Source of the DNA: Coprobacter fastidiosus
Lineage (GTDB): Bacteria > Bacteroidota > Bacteroidia > Bacteroidales > Coprobacteraceae
Length of the DNA stretch: 64,000 nt
Direction: 5' to 3'
NCBI RefSeq assembly: GCF_030296935.1
Contig: NZ_AP028032.1
Span: forward strand, 620,001-684,000
Shown: piece after piece, positions 55,200-62,124 of the stretch
How the letters are laid out: each line of letters begins with the position of its first letter
Position numbering within the stretch: the stretch's first letter is position 1
Notes under the pieces: generated by a model
The model's database searches: none
Seen by the model: only the letters and a program-made list of their open reading frames with translations
Told to the model about the DNA's origin: nothing
Program-made: the position numbers and the translations under genes

Positions 55200-56081
55200 T
55201 TATTTTTCGTTTTCCCGGTATGTTTCTATTTGCGATTTGCAGACTTCCGATACCACATCCCGCAATCTTTCCACTTTGGGGAGTATGGCATCGATATCTT
55301 CTTTTGTCACTACGAATTTAGGATTGTATCGGGCTTCGACATAGGCGAGCCGTAACAGCTCGAACAGCCGTTTTTCCTCCTTGGTGTTCCGGGGAAAGAT
55401 TTTTCGCAGTTCGTCGGAGTATTTATGTGTCGCACCTAACAGTTTAGACAGATTGTGCTGTTTGCTGTTTTTTAGGGTATGGACTAATCGTAATGTATAA
55501 AACAGGTTTTCACAGGCTTGATGTAAATAAAAGGAGGCTCTTTTATAATTTCCTCTGCTATATGCATTAGCAACATCAACTAAAAATTCATTAGCTTCTT
55601 TAAACTTCTCATCAAAATACTCCTGCGCCTGTTGCCGGATTTCCTCAAAGTCGAGTTTCCGGGCACGTTCCAGTTTGTAGTTTCCACTATCGTATAACAT
55701 AATTCCCTCTTTCTTTACATCGGTATAGAAATATCGCCCTTCCGACAGGTCGGAGTTCAGCTTCTCTATATCGTCATTAATAAATTGTATAGGGACTTGG
55801 TGATCGGGGCGTTTATAATACATCTGATCTACCGAATCGAGTATCTGCCCCGCTTCTTTCACATCGCTTTTGCTGGTTACCACCAGTATGTCATAGTCAC
55901 TCATAAATGAGGTGAGGATGCCGAACTCGTCCCTTTCGTCATATTCTACATAAGTTCCTCTGGCGTAGCTTCCGTACAGGATGATCATTTCACACCGGGG
56001 AAGATTTTCTAACACCAGCGAAACGATTTGCTGTAGATCCTTACGGGCATATTCAGGCAGACGGGAAGTCGAGGTTTTCAT
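55200..56081 (-). CDS. Fused nucleotidyltransferase (MNT)-HEPN protein
   Basis: One chain of 293 aa joins two domains usually encoded as separate toxin-antitoxin partners. The N-terminal MNT domain has the pol-beta motif GSYARGTY (about residues 37-44) and the metal Asp pair in MSDYDILVV; the C-terminal HEPN domain (about 140-280) is all-helical, with AYSRGNYKRASFYLHQACENLFYTLRLVHT, where an R-x5-H pattern could be the RNase motif. In MNT-HEPN pairs the nucleotidyltransferase AMPylates HEPN to silence it. Here fusion might keep the pair together on a mobile element. It could be a stability module or a defence gene. Codon use is like the other transfer genes. Confidence 0.82.
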   Translation of the reverse strand: MKTSTSRLPEYARKDLQQIVSLVLENLPRCEMIILYGSYARGTYVEYDERDEFGILTSFMSDYDILVVTSKSDVKEAGQILDSVDQMYYKRPDHQVPIQFINDDIEKLNSDLSEGRYFYTDVKKEGIMLYDSGNYKLERARKLDFEEIRQQAQEYFDEKFKEANEFLVDVANAYSRGNYKRASFYLHQACENLFYTLRLVHTLKNSKQHNLSKLLGATHKYSDELRKIFPRNTKEEKRLFELLRLAYVEARYNPKFVVTKEDIDAILPKVERLRDVVSEVCKSQIETYRENEK

Positions 56082-56157
56082 CAGGAATCCTTTTTATGTT
56101 AAACAGGGTAAAGATACATGATTTTTTTCTTCTTTCGTTCCCGTCATTGCGTGAATT

Positions 56158-56670
56158 TCAGAGTTGGGGCTGTTTCTTTTCCCGGATGCCCAGCCACTCT
56201 TCCACTTTCCACCAGAGCATAACGGCCTGTCCGCTGAATCTCCACCAGCATACGGTAATCATTAAAGGTTTGTCGTAATCATACAGGTTCCTTATCTGCC
56301 AGTGGGGAGATTCCAGGGTGAATGTGAATTCGTGTCCGGTACGCAAAAGAAGGTGCAGTCCGACGGGAGTTTCCATTATGTATATGACCGACTCATACGG
56401 GATCGATTCTTCATATATCCCATAGGCGTAAATGAACTGCAATAGCTTTTGATAATAGCAACGTCTCTTTGGGAAAATGATTTCCGTATCGGACAAAGTC
56501 AACCCGTAATGCCTGAGATAAGGGCGTAATTTATCACAGACCTCGAGTTTTGAAACAGCCGGAAGTCTTTTCATGTAGCATAAAGCCCATTTCCTTTTTA
56601 AGATATTCATACGATAAAGATTTGAGTGAAACAATATCGATGCGTTTGTATCGAGCATCAGCCACTCCAT
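56158..56670 (-). CDS. Hypothetical protein of the element
   Basis: Protein of up to 170 aa that I do not recognise. It is rich in aromatic residues with a Trp/Leu-rich C-terminal part (VCWWRFSGQAVMLWWKVEEWL), has no membrane helix or catalytic motif I can name, and a basic end. A start at Met21 (56610) is equally plausible. Base composition resembles the surrounding element genes, supporting a real gene. It is upstream of the MNT-HEPN gene (76-bp gap) on the same strand; its 5' side carries the long nested hairpin region. Confidence 0.5.
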   Translation of the reverse strand: MEWLMLDTNASILFHSNLYRMNILKRKWALCYMKRLPAVSKLEVCDKLRPYLRHYGLTLSDTEIIFPKRRCYYQKLLQFIYAYGIYEESIPYESVIYIMETPVGLHLLLRTGHEFTFTLESPHWQIRNLYDYDKPLMITVCWWRFSGQAVMLWWKVEEWLGIREKKQPQL

Positions 56671-56856
56671 CGTGCCGCATGACCGTTGTTTGTTTCCAAA
56701 ATCTTTTGGGGTATGAATATTTTCGGGAAAAGGTTTCGCCCCGGAAACTACAAAAGAAAAAAGAAAGGTTTATTTCATGTTTTTTTACTCGGGTATGTGT
56801 GTCTGGTGTTTCCGGGGCAGACGGGTTATTAATAAAGAAGCGTGGAAACTATTGCT

Positions 56857-57013
56857 ATTCTCCACATCTTAGGTATCGCCAGACACCGCCCAAGCAGATA
56901 ATAAACAATAGCTCCACGCCTTTATTGCATGTTTAGAACATACACAGGCACGGAACGGTTATTGTTTATTATTCTTGCTTGGTTTAAAACTGGCGATTTT
57001 AAGATGTAAGAAT
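56857..57013. repeat. Nested long imperfect hairpin
   Basis: Outer arms at 56857-56882 (contains CATCTTAgGTATCGCCAG) and 56990-57013 (contains CTGGCGATTTTAAGATG); inner arms at 56890-56910 (CCAAGCAGATAATAAACAATA) and 56960-56982 (TATTGTTTATTATTCTTGCTTGG). Over 40 pairs in total. Function unknown: possible small RNA, single-strand origin, or mRNA leader. Confidence 0.65.
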
Positions 57014-57162
57014 AATAAAAAACGCTTCTCCGAAAGACCGCCCATTTCTCCGGGCAGCACGTTACAAATATAGAAAGAATTACGGATTATTCAAACGCTA
57101 TAGAAAAGTTATTAAAAATGGATTAACGTTCGAAAGAATCACGATGCCGGGTTGTCCGTCCC

Positions 57163-57219
57163 TCCGGCTGTATCTCCGGCCGGAGGGCTGGCAATACAGC
57201 CGGAGATACAGCCGGAAGG
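57163..57219. repeat. GC-rich inverted and direct repeats (TCCGGCTGTAT)
   Basis: Perfect 16-bp inverted arms CCGGCTGTATCTCCGG (57164-57179) and its complement (57200-57215). The unit ATACAGCCGGA occurs twice directly (57194 and 57207) and once inverted (57163). They lie just past the stop of the HTH gene and stand out from the AT-rich DNA. Confidence 0.75.
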
Positions 57220-57231
57220 ATAGCCGGACAA

Positions 57232-57525
57232 TCAATCAAAAGGTTTATTGTAGTTCACCGTAAGAATTCTTTCAATATCCGACTCCCGGTACAGGATCTT
57301 CCCTTCGAGACGGTAAAAGGGAAGTATTCCCCCGTCCCGGTAATCCTGCAATGTCCTCCGACTGAGATGCAGCAGTTCCGACAACTGTTGGTTCGTCAAA
57401 TACCGTTCACTTCCCAGAGCAGGACGGCATACCCTACCCAGTTCATCCAGTCTGCCCATTAAACCCTCTGCTCTTGCAAAGAACTGTTTCACTTTTTTAT
57501 TTTTCATACTTACATACTCTTCCAT
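57232..57525 (-). CDS. Helix-turn-helix (excisionase-like) protein 2
   Basis: Small DNA-binding protein, 97 aa (start may also be at Met7). C-terminal MerR-like winged helix: RYLTNQQLSELLHLSRRTLQDYRDGGILPFYRLEGKILYRESDIERIL. This HTH_17 type is the usual Xis-like helper of Bacteroides integrative elements. It is a divergent paralog of the gene directly upstream (6-bp gap), and the two share an N-terminal coiled region. Probable role: excision directionality or control of transfer genes. Confidence 0.85.
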   Translation of the reverse strand: MEEYVSMKNKKVKQFFARAEGLMGRLDELGRVCRPALGSERYLTNQQLSELLHLSRRTLQDYRDGGILPFYRLEGKILYRESDIERILTVNYNKPFD

Positions 57526-57531
57526 ATATTC

Positions 57532-57813
57532 TTATTTCAGATTTTTGTCCTCGTTTAAAAATTTCTCGATATCCCTTGTCCGATAATAAATTTTCTGACC
57601 GATCCGGGTAAAGGGCAATTTCCCTGTATTCCGGTAATTCTGTAACGTTCGTTTGCTGATATTCAACCGCAAACATACATCCTGATTATCCAGATACTCC
57701 TTTGCGCCTTTCACTCTATACACGTCACAAACCTCCTCCACCTTATCCGTCAGCCGTCTGAACTGTTCAGCAACCTTTTCTATAACCTTCTCTTCCACCA
57801 TAAACACATTCAT
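57532..57813 (-). CDS. Helix-turn-helix (excisionase-like) protein 1
   Basis: DNA-binding protein, 93 aa, with the HTH_17 region KEYLDNQDVCLRLNISKRTLQNYRNTGKLPFTRIGQKIYYRTRDIEKFL. N-terminal helix VIEKVAEQFRRLTDKVEEVCDVYR could mediate dimerisation. It is the first of two tandem paralogs; such pairs are common in Bacteroidota mobile elements next to mob genes. Likely Xis-type or a regulator. Confidence 0.85.
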   Translation of the reverse strand: MNVFMVEEKVIEKVAEQFRRLTDKVEEVCDVYRVKGAKEYLDNQDVCLRLNISKRTLQNYRNTGKLPFTRIGQKIYYRTRDIEKFLNEDKNLK

Positions 57814-58350
57814 TTCATCTGTTTTTTAAGTAAATAACTCCGTTTCCGGTTCGAATATAGAGACGGTATTTCACTTTCGACAGCATTTGCTGTACGCCGG
57901 CTTCACAAGTCCGTCTAAGTCGTCATATGTCGTTACTCCCGCTGTGTACTATGGGCAAACCCGGTCGGTCAGGCACACTATATACGGTCGTATCCGTTGT
58001 TTCGGGAAAAACGAAGCGAAACGCAGTATAAGCGGACATGCTTAACCGATATTCAATAAAACCTATCTGTTACGTGCCGCCGATCCGCTTTATTTGCCGG
58101 GAATTTTAAAAATACAGACGTATGAAAAAGAAATTTCCAGATGGAAAAAGTTCTAATCCCGCAGAAACGAATGAACAAGCGTACCCGGTTGCACGGGTAT
58201 GCCGTTTTCTTTTATCCTCTTTTTTAGAGAAAGAGCAAGGTTATGTTTTCGTAAACAAAAACCGCCTTGCTTTGCCCCGGGCAAAGGGAATCCTCTCCCG
58301 GTGGTCGCAGATTTGAGAATGAATATTTTAAGAACCGAATGTATTTTCTA
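57814..58350 (+). other. Gene-free region with candidate oriT
   Basis: Upstream of mobC, with no gene I trust. Inverted repeats AGCAAGG/CCTTGCT (58234-58240, 58265-58271) and CTTTGCCC-c-GGGCAAAG (58270-58286) lie before CTCTCCCGGTGGTCGCAG (58293-58310). The position directly upstream of the mob genes suggests an oriT with its nick region. A short frame at 58122-58316 covers part of it but shows no family features. Confidence 0.5.
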
Positions 58351-58722
58351 ATGAAGGAAAACAAGAAGAACGGACGTCCGAAAATTGAAGCTATCCGGCA
58401 AAAATCCCGGATAGTCTCTACACGCCTGACGGCAGACGAATTGATATTGGTAACGCAACGGGCGGAACAGGCGGGAGTAAAACTCAGCCGATATGCCAGA
58501 GAGATGCTTTTGAAAGGGAAGATCGTACAACGCATAACCCCCGAAGACGCAAAAACGTTACGTCTGCTTGCCAATGAAGCCAACAATATCAATCAGCTCG
58601 CACATAAAGCCAATGCCGAAGGCTACGAGCCGATGATGAAAGTAAACGCTTATCTGGCGGTGAAAATAAACGACATCATAAAACGACTCTCCGATGATTG
58701 GAAAAATAACAAAAGGCGGTAG
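58351..58722 (+). CDS. mobC: Mobilization accessory protein MobC (ribbon-helix-helix type)
   Basis: Relaxosome accessory protein, 123 aa from the ATG at 58351 (a start at 58339 adds four residues). Begins MKENKKNGRPKIEAIRQKSRIVSTRLTADELILVTQRAEQAGVKLSRYAREMLLKGKI in two stretches: a beta strand plus two helices for DNA binding, as in MobC proteins that open oriT for the relaxase. C-terminal NNINQLAHKANAEG is the typical motif of this family. It overlaps the relaxase start by 29 nt, so the pair is coupled. Confidence 0.9.
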   Translation: MKENKKNGRPKIEAIRQKSRIVSTRLTADELILVTQRAEQAGVKLSRYAREMLLKGKIVQRITPEDAKTLRLLANEANNINQLAHKANAEGYEPMMKVNAYLAVKINDIIKRLSDDWKNNKRR

Positions 58723-59659
58723 TTTCAAAGGGTGCGTAAAATACGTGCTGAATAAAGAGAAAGCCGAACTGCTCGCAGTAAGCGGAGTATTGATGGGAGA
58801 CGCAACCACGATAGCCGAAAACTTCGAAGCGCAGCAACAGTTAAACCCCGAAATAAAGAAACCCGTAGGACACATTTCGCTAAGTTACTCGCTACAGGAT
58901 GCCGACCGCTTAACGGACCGGGGAATAGCCCAGCTGGCACAGGAATATATGGAAGAAATGGGAATCGGAAACACCCAGTTTATCATCGTACGGCACAACG
59001 ACACCAAACACCCCCATTGCCATATCGTCTATAACCGCATCGGCAACGACGGAAAAGTGATCAGCGACAAGAACGACTTTTACCGCAACGGGCAGGTTAC
59101 GAAAAAGCTGAAAGAGAAATACGGGCTGACTTTCGGAAAAGGAAAAATGCAAGTGAATCGAAACAAACTCAAAGAACCGGACAAGACAAAATACCAGATA
59201 CACCGGGCGGTTTCAGCCGCACTGGTTAAGTCCAAAAACTGGGATGAGTTTATAAAGGCGGTTTACAAACAGGGAGTGAAAATGCAACCCAAGTTTAAAG
59301 GAAATACAAAAGAGATACAGGGAATCTCTTTCGAGAAAAACGGTTATTCTTTTAAGGGTTCGGAGATAGACCGGAAATTCAGTTTCGCCAATCTCGATAA
59401 ACTAATTAAACAGAATGCGGAAACAAATGCGACCCGAAGAGTCCCGGTAAATTATACTTCTTCCGGTACTCTTATTCAACAGACCCGGTACGAGACCCGA
59501 TATACCCCGCCACCTGTGGAAAACATCGTCCAAACTTTCTCGAATCTGCTCGACGGATTTTTCGAGCCTTATTACAGCCCTGCGCCGGATGATTCTCTAA
59601 TTAGGGATATGGAATGGAGAGTGAGGATGAAAAAGAAGAAGCTGGGGAAGAGGATATAA
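58694..59659 (+). CDS. mobA: MobA-type relaxase (PF03432)
   Basis: DNA relaxase that nicks oriT and starts transfer, 321 aa. N-terminal MIGKITKGGSFKGCVKYVLNKEKAELL holds motif I; the catalytic Tyr is probably in this region. Motif III with the metal-binding histidines is RHNDTKHPHCHIVYNR (about 98-113), and DRLTDRGIAQLAQEYM lies between. The C-terminal half has no recognised partner domain. The length is shorter than in large mobilizable plasmids (no primase), typical of Bacteroides mobilizable units. Translationally coupled to mobC. Confidence 0.93.
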   Translation: MIGKITKGGSFKGCVKYVLNKEKAELLAVSGVLMGDATTIAENFEAQQQLNPEIKKPVGHISLSYSLQDADRLTDRGIAQLAQEYMEEMGIGNTQFIIVRHNDTKHPHCHIVYNRIGNDGKVISDKNDFYRNGQVTKKLKEKYGLTFGKGKMQVNRNKLKEPDKTKYQIHRAVSAALVKSKNWDEFIKAVYKQGVKMQPKFKGNTKEIQGISFEKNGYSFKGSEIDRKFSFANLDKLIKQNAETNATRRVPVNYTSSGTLIQQTRYETRYTPPPVENIVQTFSNLLDGFFEPYYSPAPDDSLIRDMEWRVRMKKKKLGKRI

Positions 59660-59703
59660 TATTCGAATATATATACATTATTTAAAAAATATTCAATAAG
59701 CTG

Positions 59704-59734
59704 TTGTATTTTAATGGTTATTTTAATATATTTG
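59704..59734 (+). promoter_or_regulatory. Promoter of the cargo operon
   Basis: TTG at 59704-59706, 20-bp spacer, TATATTTG at 59727-59734; the start ATG is 41 bp downstream. The cargo therefore has its own promoter, separate from mob. Confidence 0.7.
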
Positions 59735-59774
59735 CAATATTCATTTTATTTAAAACAATAAATAAACTTTCATA

Positions 59775-60725
59775 ATGGGAGATAATAATACTTTAAAAAT
59801 GAAGTTCAAATTAAATCAAATGGAATTTGAACTTGAAGGAAATCAAGATATTGTAACTAAACAATTCGAGAATTTCAAAGCTTTTGTAACAGATGACTTA
59901 TTACCACGAATAAACAATACTGTGTATAATGAAGGGGCTATTGACAAAACTAATACACAAGTCCAATTAATAGAATCTAAAGATACTAATAGTTTCGAAG
60001 AATTACCAATCCCTTCATTGAAAGAAATTGCTCTTAAAGGACTTCCTAAAACCGAAACTGATTGGTTACTCATATATTGCTATTTTGCATCCGACTTTGG
60101 AAAAGACACATTTACCAAAGAAAAAATCAAAGCTTTATATGAGCAAACAAATCGGAAAAATGATAATAGAGTAGCAAACTTATCCAATAATATAAAATCT
60201 CTTGTTTCAAGGGACTTTATAGGAGTACATAATGATGATGATTTTCTTATAAAGGAAGCAGGAATTAAATATGCTATGGAAATTATTAAAGGGAACTCAA
60301 ATAGCAAATCTTCATCAACTAACAAGAGCAAGAAACTCTCTAAAGAAACAACTAATAATGGAAACAGAAAAAATACTAAGGTAACAAAATCCACATTGCT
60401 AGACCGATCTTTAAACCTATATCCAGAAGGAACGGAAAGTTTAATAGAATTTTCGACAAAATTTAATTGTGATTCTACTCCTAAATTCATCGTTATAATA
60501 GTCTATTATTTAAAAGAGATATTAAAGGTAGATAACATAAATATGAGTGCAATTTATACTTGTCTGAATGAATTAAATATTAGGATACCATCAGCATTGA
60601 ATACTGTAATAAATAACACTAAAAACAGAAATGGTTGGCTTGAATATGATAGTTTAGAAGACATTGATTTATCAATAAAGGGGCGAAATGCAATTAAATT
60701 TGACTTGCCTAAAAAAGATAATTAA
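59775..60725 (+). CDS. Cargo protein 1, predicted tandem winged-helix, unknown function
   Basis: AT-rich gene for 316 aa, not recognised. Layout: an N-terminal beta-hairpin and helix (MKFKLNQMEFELEGNQDIVTK, residues 8-29), a first probable winged helix at about 82-172 (LKEIALKGLPKTETDWLLIYCYFAS... DFLIKEAGIKYAMEII), a low-complexity K/S/N/T linker at 173-206, and a second probable winged helix at 220-312 ending ISIKGRNAIKFDL-like. No membrane helix or enzyme motif. Such folds bind nucleic acids or proteins. Its stop is 2 bp before the next gene, so both are one operon. It could be a sensor or regulator of the second gene, in defence or element control. Function unknown. Confidence 0.65.
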   Translation: MGDNNTLKMKFKLNQMEFELEGNQDIVTKQFENFKAFVTDDLLPRINNTVYNEGAIDKTNTQVQLIESKDTNSFEELPIPSLKEIALKGLPKTETDWLLIYCYFASDFGKDTFTKEKIKALYEQTNRKNDNRVANLSNNIKSLVSRDFIGVHNDDDFLIKEAGIKYAMEIIKGNSNSKSSSTNKSKKLSKETTNNGNRKNTKVTKSTLLDRSLNLYPEGTESLIEFSTKFNCDSTPKFIVIIVYYLKEILKVDNINMSAIYTCLNELNIRIPSALNTVINNTKNRNGWLEYDSLEDIDLSIKGRNAIKFDLPKKDN

Positions 60726-60727
60726 AA

Positions 60728-61468
60728 ATGGAGAAAAAACTTGATGATTTTATTAGTAATTTAGAAGGATTTGAAAACTTTTCATTGAGTGAACAAATAG
60801 ATACATTCGCATATTTTATATTAATCAATCAGAAATACGATGGTTTTATTGCTAAAGAGATTGCATTATGTTTTCATCTTCTTCGTTTAAAGCCTCATAC
60901 CAATATCCCTTATTATTTATCATCTAACTCAAAAGATAAAAACAGCAAGTTTATTAAACAAAATGGGAAATATTATATTCAAAGGACTTTTAAGCAAAAA
61001 TTAGATGAAAGATTCGGCTCTCCTGTATTACCCGCAAAGGTTACTTCCGAGTTTTTCCCAATAGATCTGTTATTAAACACACGTGGATATCTTGTCAACG
61101 TTGCAAATCAAGCTTTAGCTTCATATAATAAAGGAATATATGATGGGTGTTCTGTACTTACCCGTAAACTTATTGAGATATTAATTATTGAATGTTTCGA
61201 AAAACATTCAATAGAAAATCGAATAAAAAAAAGTGATGGCTCTTTTTATTTCTTAAGTGATCTTATTACAGAACTTCTAAAAGACCCAAAATGGAATATA
61301 ACAAGAAATGCAAAACAAGCATTTCCTAAAATAAAGAAAATAGGAGATATGTCTGCACATAATCGACGTTATGTTGCTTTAAAAGCTGATTTAGATTCTA
61401 TAAAAGATGATATACGAATAGTTATAGGAGAGTTAATTCATCTTATTGATTATCCTAACTGGAAATAA
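60728..61468 (+). CDS. Cargo protein 2, DUF4145/HEPN-like
   Basis: Protein of 246 aa. The N-terminal half (LDDFISNLEGFENFSLSEQIDTFAYFILINQ) is helical and the C-terminal part resembles the DUF4145 domain, a HEPN-like fold: YDGCSVLTRKLIEILIIECFEKH, then KKIGDMSAHNRRYVALKADLDSIKDDIRIVIGELIHLI (conserved G-x-x-x-A-H). DUF4145 domains occur in restriction and other defence proteins; some HEPN folds are ribonucleases, but no clear R-x4-6-H site is seen here. Linked to cargo protein 1 by a 2-bp gap. I infer an effector or partner role. AT-rich base composition. Confidence 0.7.
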   Translation: MEKKLDDFISNLEGFENFSLSEQIDTFAYFILINQKYDGFIAKEIALCFHLLRLKPHTNIPYYLSSNSKDKNSKFIKQNGKYYIQRTFKQKLDERFGSPVLPAKVTSEFFPIDLLLNTRGYLVNVANQALASYNKGIYDGCSVLTRKLIEILIIECFEKHSIENRIKKSDGSFYFLSDLITELLKDPKWNITRNAKQAFPKIKKIGDMSAHNRRYVALKADLDSIKDDIRIVIGELIHLIDYPNWK

Positions 61469-61550
61469 GTCATAATCAAATAAAGAACATTATTATATAG
61501 AAGTGATAAAGATCTGTTATATAAGTTTTAAATAAAAGCATTTTTTACTC

Positions 61551-61580
61551 TTGTAAAATCAATAAAAATAACTATCTTTG
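61551..61580 (+). promoter_or_regulatory. Outward promoter at the right end of the element
   Basis: TTG at 61551-61553, 19-bp spacer, TATCTTTG at 61573-61580: a full consensus match pointing to attR. In the excised circle it would face int. Confidence 0.75.
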
Positions 61581-61709
61581 TATTAGTATTCTACATGATG
61601 AAAACTACTGCAAAAGTGTGCAAAAAATAAGTAGGAAAAATCATGGGATATGCTTGAAGCTAAAAATATAAAGTTTTAAATATCAGCGTGGTAACTCTCT
61701 TTGGAGAAT

Positions 61710-61723
61710 CCCAGGCGGATCAC
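61710..61723. repeat. attR core
   Basis: CCCAGGCGGATCAC, an exact copy of the tRNA-Lys 3' end at 53621-53634, without the rest of a tRNA. Confidence 0.9.
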
Positions 61724-61732
61724 CAGAAAATC

Positions 61733-61764
61733 AGAGAGTTATACCAAAGTAACTCTCTTTTTTT
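61733..61764 (+). terminator. Terminator past attR
   Basis: AGAGAGTTA (61733-61741) pairs with TAACTCTCT (61750-61758), followed by six further T. It is probably the tRNA-Lys terminator that belonged to the ancestral gene or to an earlier element. Confidence 0.8.
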
Positions 61765-62124
61765 ACGCTCAAATTGCGTTGGTTTACATGGTTCAGTTAA
61801 ACCGAGAGTTAAACCAAGAATGAATATAAATGCCACGATAGGCGATTATATGAGAAACTAAGAATCAATGAATCATGGATATACTTGACAATAAATCTCC
61901 GCAAATGGGTTCATTTTTATGACTTTGAATGAGCTTTCAGATACCATTCAACAAACCCTGCAAAATCAAACACCGCACCTTAATGACGAAAAGGACCTCA
62001 CTAACCGATAGGTTTACCAATTCTTGCGCATCTCATCTTGTACCCTCCAAAACTAAAGGGACACAGGGAAAATACCATTTATCAGACTGAAAAAGAAGGT
62101 TCTATAATAAGGAATCAAATATAC

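Larger units (their letters stand above)
56671..57231. other. Gene-free region with large inverted repeats
   Basis: No coding sequence I can support in 561 bp. It contains a nested long hairpin (56857-57013) and, at 57136-57229, GC-rich repeats of TCCGGCTGTAT. Both may be control or transfer sites of the element. Confidence 0.6.
53635..61723 (+). mobile_element. Integrative mobilizable element, about 8.1 kb, in tRNA-Lys
   Basis: Boundaries are the 14-bp repeats at 53621-53634 and 61710-61723. Content, left to right: integrase, fused nucleotidyltransferase-HEPN protein, unknown 170-aa protein, two excisionase-like HTH proteins, possible oriT, MobC, MobA relaxase, and a two-gene cargo operon. 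No coupling protein or mating-pair genes are present, so transfer would need a helper conjugative element. The int-to-mob part is more GC-rich than the chromosome, while the cargo (59775-61468) is very AT-rich, so the parts have different origins. No primase or replication gene is present. Confidence 0.9.
61469..62124. other. Gene-free region: right end of the element and start of older remnant
   Basis: Contains a promoter (61551-61580), an 11-codon reading frame (61595-61630), attR (61710-61723), three copies or complements of TAACTCTCT around it, and at about 61774-61850 sequence resembling the left end of another integrative element (GTTGGTTTACATGG, cf. TTGGTTTACAGCG near 53801). No gene of normal length. 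Confidence 0.6.

Noticed and set aside
56857-57013. Retron msr-msd or group II intron
   Set aside because: A long hairpin is present but there is no reverse transcriptase gene in the element.
58122-58316. 64-codon plus-strand reading frame before mobC
   Set aside because: It covers the candidate oriT inverted repeats, has no domain-like pattern, and ends 35 bp before the mobC start; more likely non-coding.
61710-61723. A second tRNA-Lys gene at attR
   Set aside because: Only the last 14 bases of the tRNA are present; there is no anticodon arm upstream.
53635-61723. Prophage
   Set aside because: No capsid, terminase, portal or tail genes; the gene set is integrase, HTH and mob, so a mobilizable element fits better.
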